DNA of 64,000 nt from Sporosarcina sp. P13 (GTDB lineage Bacteria > Bacillota > Bacilli > Bacillales_A > Planococcaceae). The position numbers and the translations under genes are program-made. Shown piece after piece: positions 18,643-26,658 of the stretch (within the stretch, counting starts at the first letter, position 1; every line of letters starts with the position of its first letter). Under the pieces are notes generated by a model. The model had not been told where the DNA came from and did not search any database. It saw only the letters and a program-made list of their open reading frames with translations. The stretch covers positions 1 to 64,000 of the forward strand of contig NZ_PDYM01000012.1 in assembly GCF_002743055.1 (NCBI RefSeq), read 5' to 3'.

Positions 18643-20217
18643 TTACTCATGCCGAGGTTCATCGGAAACTACGATTGTTTTATTGCGACCCGTACGTTTT
18701 GCTTGATACAGGCATTGGTCTGCTAGTTCAATAATCTGGGCTGGGTAAACTGCATCTAGTGGATACGTAGCGACTCCGGCTGAAATCGTTACAATTTCTC
18801 CACACGGACTGACAGTACCTTCTAGCTTTTCACGCAAACGTTCCGCCACTTGATAAGCAGTGGCTTTGTCAGCTTTAGGCAGTAAGATCACAAATTCTTC
18901 CCCACCATAGCGACAGCAGATATCACCTTTTCTAGCTGCATTCTGCATAAGATCTGCTAAGTAAACTAACACTTCATCGCCTACCACGTGACCGTATCGA
19001 TCGTTTACTCGTTTAAACTTATCGATGTCAAAAATCACTAAAGCAAACGGTTTCTTTTCCTCTACCCATTGTTTCATGAAATCATCCATCGTCCGCCGAT
19101 TCGTCAACTTCGTCAGCGGATCTGTCGTGGATTGGTGAATGAAATAGTTCATTTCATTCTTGAAATAATCAATACTATACAACACGGCACCTTTTAGCTG
19201 CCTCGCTTCATAATACCAATCAGAGACAGTTTCCATCTTCTCCTTCTGATCAACTTCCGGACTAGACTCAGTATAATAAGCCAATCTTTGTAATGGCATT
19301 GCAATTTTCTTCGACAAATAGCGTACTAAGAAAAATGCCAGCAATAGTAAAGGCAAGGACTTCCATGCCATCTCTACCACCATGCTTTTGGCAGGGGATA
19401 CCGCCACACTAACTGGGCGTTGCGATATGATACCCCAGTCAGCAATTGGCACATAGGCATATCCCGCAAGCATAGGAATTCCTTTTGTGTTGACGAACTG
19501 CTGGGAACCATTTATACCTGTTATTACTTTTTTCACTACTTCATTTTCTGAAACGTCATCTTTCATACGTTTCCCGTGTTGATGATAGATGAGTGATCCT
19601 TTTTTATCTACAACATAGACATACGAACCATTTTCAGTGAAGTGAACACCCAAAACTTTCTCCAAAACATTCGGTTTATTAAGATAGATAGCTCCACCTA
19701 AAATCCCTCTGTATGTACCATTTTCCGAAAATAGCGGTACACTGATGAACACAATCAATTCTCCAGTGGTTGACACGTACGGTTGTGAAATTATTGATCT
19801 TTTCTCTTCAATAGCTTGCTTTGCACCAACAGATGTCAGCTTTTCACCGATTAAGTTCAGACTCGAAGGTGATACACCTTGTACAATTCCTTCTGGAGAG
19901 ACAATAACAACGGAGTTAAACGTACTTGTCTGCGTTCTAATTCGTTCCACTATCCCATTCAATTGTAGTTGAGAATCAGGCTGCGCAATCAATGACAGGA
20001 CTTCTTCAGAATTCACTTGCAATATTTTAAGCGTTTCACGTAAATAAGTGTTTGTTGTGGAAGCTAGTTTTTCAGCATAAGCTTTATTTGTCCCCAAAGT
20101 AGAATCGATTAAGGCCTGCTTGTTCACGCGATAGCCGACTGTTGTACTCGTTAAAAAGGTTAAAACAATTGCCAACATCGCCACAATCTGAATTAGTTTT
20201 TTCAAAGACCATCCCAT
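18643..20217 (-). CDS. Membrane-bound Cache-sensor diguanylate cyclase
   Basis: About 524 aa. An N-terminal membrane helix (about 10-30), an extracytoplasmic sensory region of about 240 residues resembling a double Cache domain, a second helix (SLPLLLLAFFLVRYL) and a C-terminal GGDEF domain. The active site is RYGGEEF and an RxxD inhibitory site (RKGD) lies five residues before it, so the enzyme should make c-di-GMP and be product-inhibited. The start is uncertain: ATG at 20217 is used, but TTG at 20241 is also possible; neither has a strong ribosome site. Likely reads an external ligand. Confidence 0.9.
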   Translation of the reverse strand: MGWSLKKLIQIVAMLAIVLTFLTSTTVGYRVNKQALIDSTLGTNKAYAEKLASTTNTYLRETLKILQVNSEEVLSLIAQPDSQLQLNGIVERIRTQTSTFNSVVIVSPEGIVQGVSPSSLNLIGEKLTSVGAKQAIEEKRSIISQPYVSTTGELIVFISVPLFSENGTYRGILGGAIYLNKPNVLEKVLGVHFTENGSYVYVVDKKGSLIYHQHGKRMKDDVSENEVVKKVITGINGSQQFVNTKGIPMLAGYAYVPIADWGIISQRPVSVAVSPAKSMVVEMAWKSLPLLLLAFFLVRYLSKKIAMPLQRLAYYTESSPEVDQKEKMETVSDWYYEARQLKGAVLYSIDYFKNEMNYFIHQSTTDPLTKLTNRRTMDDFMKQWVEEKKPFALVIFDIDKFKRVNDRYGHVVGDEVLVYLADLMQNAARKGDICCRYGGEEFVILLPKADKATAYQVAERLREKLEGTVSPCGEIVTISAGVATYPLDAVYPAQIIELADQCLYQAKRTGRNKTIVVSDEPRHE

Positions 20218-20357
20218 CAGATTACCAAGTCCCTTCCCCAACTACCTAGGGTTCTATTAACCTACTATACCACAGTAAACAGGAAATGTTATGGACTCTT
20301 TCTCTTACTTCAGGTCTAACGATTCAATTAGTTGTAATAATAATCGTTAATCTATCA

Positions 20358-20975
20358 TTAATAGGAAATTCCCACACGATAACCAATATGCTCTTTTTTG
20401 ATCAACTCATCATAAGCAAACGCCGCTGTATCCTTCGTAGAAATTTCTTTCCCATCAATCGGTAGAAAGTCTCTTTCCGTGCGATAGTTTCCTACGGCTT
20501 CCCCATCGGGTAAATACGTAGGACAAACAATTGTCCAATCTAGTGCAGAATTACGTAATAAGTCGAACGCTTTATGGTGTTCCTCCGCTGCGAATGTCAG
20601 TTTACGATTAGAATCCTTCGATTGATATCGCAGTTGAGAAGATTCATTCCGACTTTGTAAGATACCTGCTGTACCAATTGTTACAATTCTTTTAACCCCA
20701 TGCTCTGTCATTCCATCTATAATCAACGGTATTGATTCCGTCAACGTAGTCGTTTTATCTGTTCCAAGCGCGCTAACTACAGCGTCAGCACCTTCAATTA
20801 CACGCTTCACTTCATCGGCATTTCGTACATCCCCTTGAACCAAGATTAACCTTTCATGCGGCTCACATTTCTCGGGCGTACGTACAAATGCCTTTACTTC
20901 ATGTCCGTTCTTTAACGCTCTGCTTAAGATTTCACTACCCGTTCGTCCTGTCGCACCAAAAATTACAATTTTCAT
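20358..20975 (-). CDS. NAD(P)-binding NmrA/SDR-like protein
   Basis: A 205-aa Rossmann-fold protein beginning MKIVIFGATGRTGSEIL, an NAD(P)-binding GxxGxxG of the atypical short-chain dehydrogenase group (SDR_a5, like B. subtilis YwnB or YhfK). It has VVSALGTDKTTT and TIVCPTYLPDG. There is no canonical YxxxK dyad, so it may be a redox-sensing or reductase-like protein. Good RBS GGAGGG. Stands alone; no function can be assigned. Confidence 0.75.
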   Translation of the reverse strand: MKIVIFGATGRTGSEILSRALKNGHEVKAFVRTPEKCEPHERLILVQGDVRNADEVKRVIEGADAVVSALGTDKTTTLTESIPLIIDGMTEHGVKRIVTIGTAGILQSRNESSQLRYQSKDSNRKLTFAAEEHHKAFDLLRNSALDWTIVCPTYLPDGEAVGNYRTERDFLPIDGKEISTKDTAAFAYDELIKKEHIGYRVGISY

Positions 20976-21052
20976 TTAACATCCCTCCTGTCTTTCACTT
21001 TACATTAAATTTTCACATCATTACACATTCTTTGCTTATATTAAAATTAAGA

Positions 21053-21085
21053 AAACATCGTTCAACTGGCTACTGAACGATGTTT
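21053..21085 (-). terminator. Terminator hairpin after the phospholipase-D-like gene
   Basis: Perfect 12-bp stem AAACATCGTTCA/TGAACGATGTTT with a 9-nt loop; on the minus strand a U-rich stretch follows. It lies just past the stop at 21090. Confidence 0.65.
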
Positions 21086-21089
21086 ACGA

Positions 21090-22538
21090 TTAGTAAGTTG
21101 TCATTTTAATCCAACGCTGTAGGGCATAAATGCCACGTTGGAAGAATGTTAAGTTGCTCTGATACTTTTCAACATCTAGTGTATAAAGAGCATCTTCATT
21201 GTCCCACAACCTATCAAAATACGTATTGATCTCGTTTGTTAATTCACTGTCAGTCGGAGCAATAATCCGTAAGTTGGCTTCAAGATTATAATCGCGCAAT
21301 GTTCGTTCCGTCATATTAGAAGAGCCGTTTGTGATAAATGTCATGTCAGCGGTTTGAATTGTAACTAGCTTTGTATGATATTGTCCAATTACTGTATTGT
21401 ACCAACGCACATCAATCTTATTGTCTGTGTTCTCTCTAAGTTCCTGCACGACAGGTCGATTGGGTAATCCTGATTTTTTACTGCCGAATGAATTTTCATT
21501 CGGATCTAATATCATCTCCACCTTGACGCCACGGTTTGCCGCTCGTTCTAACGGTTGGATGACTTGTTGCTCGGATAAATAGAACATGCCCATTCGAATA
21601 CGATCACCTTTTTGGGTCTTTTCGATATCTTCCACTAACGCCTTTAGTACTTTACTTTCCGTGACGTATTGGACTTCATATGGACCTGTTCCTTCTTCTA
21701 AATTTTCAACACGGGGTAATTTTCCTCCCGATGAATACTGCAGAACAGCCTCTTCTGATTCTAATATATCATTTTGTATAGGTCCCTTTACTTTAAATGC
21801 CACATTCCCATGGCGACTACTTGCTGCGTGAGGGTTAGATGAAGTCACTAAAGCTGCTTGATCGGTCACGAGTGTTTTTCGGTGATTGGCTTTGATATTT
21901 AACATTTTTAAATAAGACGTAAATTTCACATCCGGTGCTTCACTTGCTAAGAAGTTCGGAAAGTGATTTTTACCGCCAAACTCAATCCATTGAAATAACA
22001 TACGATAGATTCCTGAATAAATGGGCGTCGAGTCACGTAATGGCTCTAAATCTGTATAGACGACTTGCACACCCGCCTTCTTAAGATTCTTAAACCACTC
22101 CGACTCATATGAATCATAGCCTGTGTTTACTGGATCTGTTATATAGACAATCGGCATGTTAGGGTTTTCTTTCTTCTTCTCTATTAGAGTCTGTGACAAT
22201 TGATCAGCCAGCTGAATAAAGTCTTCCTTTTCATCGTAATAGTCATCCATCATAAAGAAATCAGCTACAATAAACTGTTCCGCTTCTTCAATCATCTGAA
22301 ATACTTCTTTAAAAATACGCAACTCCGATGTGTAATGTTTTTTTGATTTTGTCTTTGAAAAGGTTAGATCGTACAAAAATTCAATATCATCTACTTGGTG
22401 CAACTCGCCCGCATAGGATATTCCTGGCGGTAACGGTTTGTAAGTTTGCCAGAGCATAATTCCTGCATACAATAACGCAAATATAAGTAGTATATATGAA
22501 GCAATTCTTTTTTTCGTCCATTTTCGTTTCTTGGGCAT
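21090..22538 (-). CDS. Phospholipase D / cardiolipin-synthase-like membrane protein
   Basis: A 482-aa protein with one N-terminal membrane anchor (about 12-30) and two PLD half-sites. The first is a full HxKxxxxD (HRKTLVTD) followed by SSNPHAAS; the second is HTKLVTIQ, with Gln where the motif Asp normally stands, followed by NGSSNMTERTLRDYN. Related proteins are cardiolipin synthases and phosphatidyltransferases acting at the membrane. The His and Lys of both sites are kept, so activity is possible. ATG was chosen over a GTG two codons upstream because of spacing to the G-rich ribosome site. Confidence 0.78.
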   Translation of the reverse strand: MPKKRKWTKKRIASYILLIFALLYAGIMLWQTYKPLPPGISYAGELHQVDDIEFLYDLTFSKTKSKKHYTSELRIFKEVFQMIEEAEQFIVADFFMMDDYYDEKEDFIQLADQLSQTLIEKKKENPNMPIVYITDPVNTGYDSYESEWFKNLKKAGVQVVYTDLEPLRDSTPIYSGIYRMLFQWIEFGGKNHFPNFLASEAPDVKFTSYLKMLNIKANHRKTLVTDQAALVTSSNPHAASSRHGNVAFKVKGPIQNDILESEEAVLQYSSGGKLPRVENLEEGTGPYEVQYVTESKVLKALVEDIEKTQKGDRIRMGMFYLSEQQVIQPLERAANRGVKVEMILDPNENSFGSKKSGLPNRPVVQELRENTDNKIDVRWYNTVIGQYHTKLVTIQTADMTFITNGSSNMTERTLRDYNLEANLRIIAPTDSELTNEINTYFDRLWDNEDALYTLDVEKYQSNLTFFQRGIYALQRWIKMTTY

Positions 22539-22619
22539 AACCACTCGCCCCCTTCCAGAGTGAGTCTTCTATTATAGAAAGTTCCCTCTCTAGACCGTTG
22601 TAAACTACGCCAACTTACT

Positions 22620-23396
22620 TTATTTAACAGACAGATATGGACGTTCTATGATCCACTCGATAGAGACAGGTACTTGATAGGTTTCCGAAAGTAATTCACT
22701 CGTCATCACTTCATGTTTTGGGCCCGCAGCAACTACTTGGCCATCTTTCAGCAATAAGACATGTGTGATTTTCGGTACGAGTTCTTCGATGTGATGCGTC
22801 ACATAGACAAGATGTACATTATTATTCGCGGCTATTTCGAGTGCTTCAAGGAATTGTTCTCTTGCTAAAATATCCAAACCAGAACATGGTTCATCCAAAA
22901 TAAGCAAATCTGGCTCACCCATTAACGCTCTTGCGATTAGCACACGTCGCCTCTCTCCTTCAGAAAGCACATTAAATTTCTTACCTTTTACGTGGTCTAA
23001 CCTAAATTCTTTCACTAAATAATGTGCGCGTGTCCAATCTTCATCAATGATTTTATCGTAAATGCCAAAGCTCGCGAACTTTCCACTAATAATTACTCGT
23101 TCAATCTCTTCGTGCCAGAAATAGTCCGAGAACTTTTCCAATGAACTACTGACATAACCGATTCTTTTACGAAGTTCAGGTAGATATGTACTGCCAAAGC
23201 GCTTCCCAAGCACTTCTACTTCACCTGAAGAAGGAATCTCGTAAGTGGAAATGATAGATAGTAATGATGTTTTCCCTGAGCCGTTTAAACCAAGCAAGCC
23301 CCATTGTTGTCCCTCTGAAATTTCCCAATCAACGTTTTGTAAAATTTGATTATCACCTCTTTTAAAATAAATACCCTCTACCTTTACTATAGGCAT
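22620..23396 (-). CDS. ylmA: ABC transporter ATP-binding protein, YlmA-like
   Basis: A 258-aa nucleotide-binding subunit with Walker A GLNGSGKTS, signature LSEGERRRV, Walker B LLILDEPCSGLD and H-loop VTHHIEE. Sequence and size fit B. subtilis YlmA, an orphan ATPase with no adjacent permease, as here. The transported substrate is unknown. The ATG is 7 nt after AGGAG; a TTG two codons earlier is too close to it. Confidence 0.82.
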   Translation of the reverse strand: MPIVKVEGIYFKRGDNQILQNVDWEISEGQQWGLLGLNGSGKTSLLSIISTYEIPSSGEVEVLGKRFGSTYLPELRKRIGYVSSSLEKFSDYFWHEEIERVIISGKFASFGIYDKIIDEDWTRAHYLVKEFRLDHVKGKKFNVLSEGERRRVLIARALMGEPDLLILDEPCSGLDILAREQFLEALEIAANNNVHLVYVTHHIEELVPKITHVLLLKDGQVVAAGPKHEVMTSELLSETYQVPVSIEWIIERPYLSVK

Positions 23397-23420
23397 GTCC
23401 AATCTCCTCTCGGTTATATA

Positions 23421-23455
23421 GAAAACCGGATCGTGCTAGAAGCAATGATCCGGTT
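23421..23455 (-). terminator. Terminator of the betaine transporter unit
   Basis: Stem AACCGGATC/GATCCGGTT followed on the minus strand by TTC-rich sequence. It begins a few bases after the TAA at 23462-23464, so it fits a gene ending there rather than at 23585. Confidence 0.75.
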
Positions 23456-23461
23456 CCTGTA

Positions 23462-23584
23462 TTATTTGTCGCCTTGCTTTTTTTCTTTTTCATATTCCAT
23501 GTATTTCTTTTTTTCAAGTTCTTGATATTGTTTATCACTTTTTTCTTTTGCTTTTCTCGCCTTTTCTTTCTCTCGACGCACTTT
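23462..23584 (-). other. In-frame continuation of the betaine transporter tail behind a TGA
   Basis: After the TGA at 23585-23587 the same frame stays open for 40 sense codons to TAA at 23462-23464. It encodes a strongly charged tail (begins KVRREKEKARKAKEK, ends YEKEKKQGDK) of the same composition as the residues just before the TGA. A single CGA-to-TGA change would explain it. The tail is then followed directly by the terminator. Confidence 0.8.
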
Positions 23585-25156
23585 TCACTCTTTTTCGCTT
23601 TCTTTACGTTTCCGTCTCTTTTTAACTTCTCCTTCTACATGCTCAAATTGACGAATATCAGTCGGTCTGACCGTAATTGGCTCACGCGCTAATAACTTAG
23701 CCAAGGAGAACATCAGAAGTAAAAGGAATAAAGTAAATGGCAAAGCGGAAACGAGTGATGCTGATTGCAACGCTTCCAGTCCACCGGCAGACAAAAGCAC
23801 AGCCGCAATAGCAGTCATCAAGAAGCCCCAGATGAATTTCGTAACTAAAGGCGGGAATAAACTTCCGCGTGTTGTCATGCTTGCTAAAATATAGGTTTCA
23901 GAGTCAGCAGACGTAATTAAAAATGTAAAAATAAGTACGATCGCTAAAAACGATACGATATTTGTCATCGGTAAGTGTTGCAGTGTTGCAAAAATTGCTG
24001 ACGTTACATCTTGATCAACTTCTTGTGCTATCTGTGTACCGTTTCGCAAATCACTATATAACGCTGTACCGCCCAGTGTTGCAATCCACATACATGAAAA
24101 TGCGGGTGGAATGACCATCACACCCATAATGAACTCACGAATGGTACGACCTTTTGATACGCGCGCGACGAATGCCCCAACGAATGGTGACCAAGCAATA
24201 GTCCAAGCCCAATAGAATATCGTCCAATCCTTCACCCACGTACCGCCCTGATAAGGCTGTAACCGCAAGCTATACGTAATGAAATTATTAATATAATCTC
24301 CAATAGCCAATGTGAAGGTTTCAAGGATAAACACTTTCGGTCCAACGATGAAAAAAAACACTAATAGCGCAATCGCCATCCCAAGATTAAAATTCCCAAG
24401 ATACGCAATTCCTTTACCCAATCCCGATGCAGCTGATGTCATATAAGCTACAAATACGACAGCAATTATAATGAGTTGAACAGTAAATGTACTTTTTATA
24501 TCGAATACATATTCCATTCCTCCACTCATTTGCAGGACACCCATTCCCAATGAAGTCGCAATTCCCATGACTGTCGCTACAACAGCGAATGAATCAATTC
24601 CGGTCTTCACATAGCGATTGCTGCCAATCAACGGTTCCAATGCCGTAGAGATTAGGCCATCTTTCTTTTTCCTGAACTGCAAGAAGCCAATCACTAATCC
24701 GACCATGCCAAAAATTGCCCACTGTGAAATCCCCCAGTGGAAGAACGAGTAGCCCATCGCTACACGTGCAGCTTCCTCCGTCTGTGCTTCTACGCTAGCA
24801 ATTGGTGATTTGAAGTAATGACTCATCGGTTCCGCCACACCCCAGAATACAAGCCCAACACCAAAGCCGGCAGAAAACAACATACCAATCCATGTAAAGA
24901 ATGGATACTCTGGACGTTCGGCATCGCCCCCAAGGCGAATTGCACCGTACTTACTTATAGCAAGCCCTACTAAAAATACAATTACAATAAATACCGCAAG
25001 TAAATAAAACCATCCGAAATTATCTGTCGTAAAGTGGTACAATCTTTCGGATACATTTCCGAATGGTACCGGTTTTGCGGCACCTAATACGACAAGTATA
25101 AAGATAAATACTGCCGAGATGGAGAATACGGGGTTTTTCCAAAACTTTTTATTCAC
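23585..25156 (-). CDS. BCCT-family glycine betaine/choline transporter
   Basis: A 523-aa protein with about 12 membrane helices of the betaine/choline/carnitine family (OpuD/BetP type), which takes up compatible solutes with sodium. The family segment WAWTIAWSPFVGAFVARVS supplies the aromatic substrate box, and GMGVLQMSGGMEY corresponds to the helix TM3 glycine-rich stretch. C-terminal cytosolic tails in this family sense osmotic stress. Here the tail is interrupted by TGA, and 40 more codons continue in frame beyond it. The start is ATG. No partner genes; DNA upstream to 25461 holds only promoters for the two divergent units. Confidence 0.93.
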   Translation of the reverse strand: MNKKFWKNPVFSISAVFIFILVVLGAAKPVPFGNVSERLYHFTTDNFGWFYLLAVFIVIVFLVGLAISKYGAIRLGGDAERPEYPFFTWIGMLFSAGFGVGLVFWGVAEPMSHYFKSPIASVEAQTEEAARVAMGYSFFHWGISQWAIFGMVGLVIGFLQFRKKKDGLISTALEPLIGSNRYVKTGIDSFAVVATVMGIATSLGMGVLQMSGGMEYVFDIKSTFTVQLIIIAVVFVAYMTSAASGLGKGIAYLGNFNLGMAIALLVFFFIVGPKVFILETFTLAIGDYINNFITYSLRLQPYQGGTWVKDWTIFYWAWTIAWSPFVGAFVARVSKGRTIREFIMGVMVIPPAFSCMWIATLGGTALYSDLRNGTQIAQEVDQDVTSAIFATLQHLPMTNIVSFLAIVLIFTFLITSADSETYILASMTTRGSLFPPLVTKFIWGFLMTAIAAVLLSAGGLEALQSASLVSALPFTLFLLLLMFSLAKLLAREPITVRPTDIRQFEHVEGEVKKRRKRKESEKE

Positions 25157-25412
25157 AATTATATCGACTCCTAGTGTTCAATTTGGTAACTCTCTTACTA
25201 TTCTTCATACCCATAAATAAAGGGTATATAACACATTTCCGATTATAAAAAGGTAGTAGATATATTTACCAAACAGATTATAACTATTTATAGTACACAT
25301 CGAAAAAGACATCTTCAAGTGAAAATGCCCTTTTCATGTACGTAAATCAATTAGCTGTGGTCTTCCCATTTACTACCCATAATGAGTTAATAATTAATTT
25401 TCGCCCTTATTT

Positions 25413-25441
25413 TCATACCTATTACATACTCTGCATACGTT
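25413..25441 (+). promoter_or_regulatory. Candidate sporulation (sigma-E type) promoter of cotJABC
   Basis: Three CATAC motifs (25414, 25425, 25434) precede the operon. TCATACCT and CATACGTT stand 13 bp apart, resembling a sigma-E -35/-10. However the second is so close to the ribosome site that an upstream CATAC may be the true -10. cotJ of B. subtilis is sigma-E dependent. Confidence 0.35.
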
Positions 25442-25461
25442 AGACGGAGGAGTGATGAGAA

Positions 25462-25680
25462 CTGGATAACTATACGTTCCGAGGTAGCTATAAACCTTAT
25501 GTATCTCCGTTAGATCCTTGCCCACCTGTGCTTGAGAAGACCTTTTCGCTACCACCACAGCTGTTCATGAATGTTCAACCACCGGGACTTCCCCAATTTT
25601 CTGCCGCTGAAGCATTACGTCATGGAAGTCTTTGGCCCGCGTTGGTCGATGGTTATTCGAAAAGGGAGGGGATTTCCTAA
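25462..25680 (+). CDS. cotJA: Spore coat protein CotJA (apparent CTG start)
   Basis: A 72-aa protein with the CotJA hallmarks SYKPYVSPLDPCPP, PPGLPQF and EALRHGSLWPAL. It belongs to the inner spore coat layer and is encoded with CotJB and CotJC. No ATG, GTG or TTG is available: the frame opens just after a TGA at 25456-25458, and the first start-like codon is CTG, nine bases after a strong GGAGGAG. The overlapping GTGATG reads only a few codons to a stop. The stop overlaps the cotJB ATG. Confidence 0.85.
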   Translation: MDNYTFRGSYKPYVSPLDPCPPVLEKTFSLPPQLFMNVQPPGLPQFSAAEALRHGSLWPALVDGYSKREGIS

Positions 25681-25943
25681 TGGATGCCGGAGAGCAAAGA
25701 GCAATGCTTAAAGAAGTACAGCAAGCTGATTTCGTTGTTGTGGAATTAACACTTTATACAAATACTCATCCAAATGATGAAGATGGACTAGAGCAGTGGA
25801 GACTTGCGATCAAAGAAGCATCCAGAGCAAGGAAGGCTTACGAGAAGCGGTACGGCCCTCTGTCCCTACATTCAATCCCATCGGAGCAAGCGATTGAAAT
25901 GGGCTGGCGTTGGAATCAAGCACCTTGGCCGTGGCAAATGTGA
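25680..25943 (+). CDS. cotJB: Spore coat protein CotJB
   Basis: An 87-aa protein with the typical ending EAPWPWQ-like (QAPWPWQM) and the helix VVELTLYTNTHPND of CotJB. It joins CotJA and CotJC in the spore coat. The ATG overlaps the cotJA TAA (TAATG) and is preceded by GGGAGGGG. Its presence supports a spore-forming host. Confidence 0.93.
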   Translation: MDAGEQRAMLKEVQQADFVVVELTLYTNTHPNDEDGLEQWRLAIKEASRARKAYEKRYGPLSLHSIPSEQAIEMGWRWNQAPWPWQM

Positions 25944-25979
25944 CATATCGGTCGCACTACTTTATTAGGAGGATTAAGT

Positions 25980-26549
25980 ATGTGGGTTTATGAGAAAAAG
26001 CTGCTGTATCCAGTAGAAGTAAGTGAATGTAATCCACGACTTGCGAAGTATATCGCAGAACAGTATGGGGGCGCTGATGGAGAACTAGCGGCGGCTTTAC
26101 GTTATATGAATCAACGCTATACCGTTCCCGATAAAATAATTGGTGTACTCAATGATATTGCTACTGAAGAATTCTCACACTTAGAAATGCTTGCGACGAT
26201 GATTTATAAATTAACAAAAGACGCTACACCAGAACAATTGGAAGAGGCGGGACTTGGTGCACACTTTGTTAATCACGGGCATGCACTTTTCTACTCAAAT
26301 GCAGGTGGAGTACCGTTTACAACGACATATATTCAAGCAAAAGGTGATCCAATAGCCGATTTATACGAAGATATTGCAGCTGAAGAAAAAGCACGAGCGA
26401 CTTATCAATGGATTATCGACGTCTCAGATGATCCGCTCATTAACGATTCACTTAAATTCCTAAGAGAACGGGAAAACATACACTCCCTGCGATTCCGCGA
26501 AGCGGTTGAAGTGCTAAAAGAAGAACGTGATCGGAAAAAGATTTTCTGA
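25980..26549 (+). CDS. cotJC: Spore coat protein CotJC, manganese-catalase-like
   Basis: A 189-aa ferritin-like protein. Repeated Glu and Glu-x-x-His pairs, as in IATEEFSHLEM and IAAEEKARATYQW, give the dimanganese ligands of the Mn-catalase family. It is thought to form part of the spore coat and might detoxify peroxide. Preceded by AGGAGG and followed by a terminator, it ends the cotJABC unit. Confidence 0.93.
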   Translation: MWVYEKKLLYPVEVSECNPRLAKYIAEQYGGADGELAAALRYMNQRYTVPDKIIGVLNDIATEEFSHLEMLATMIYKLTKDATPEQLEEAGLGAHFVNHGHALFYSNAGGVPFTTTYIQAKGDPIADLYEDIAAEEKARATYQWIIDVSDDPLINDSLKFLRERENIHSLRFREAVEVLKEERDRKKIF

Positions 26550-26558
26550 TTGCATGGT

Positions 26559-26596
26559 CCCATTCCCTCTTGCGCTAGAGGAATGGGTTCTTTTCA
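26559..26596 (+). terminator. Terminator of cotJABC
   Basis: Stem CCCATTCC-CTCT/AGAG-GAATGGG followed by TTCTTTT. Confidence 0.8.
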
Positions 26597-26658
26597 TTGT
26601 TCACTACACACCACTTAATGGTATCTTTTGGAGAGAGGAGTTAACGGAGGTGTTCTTA

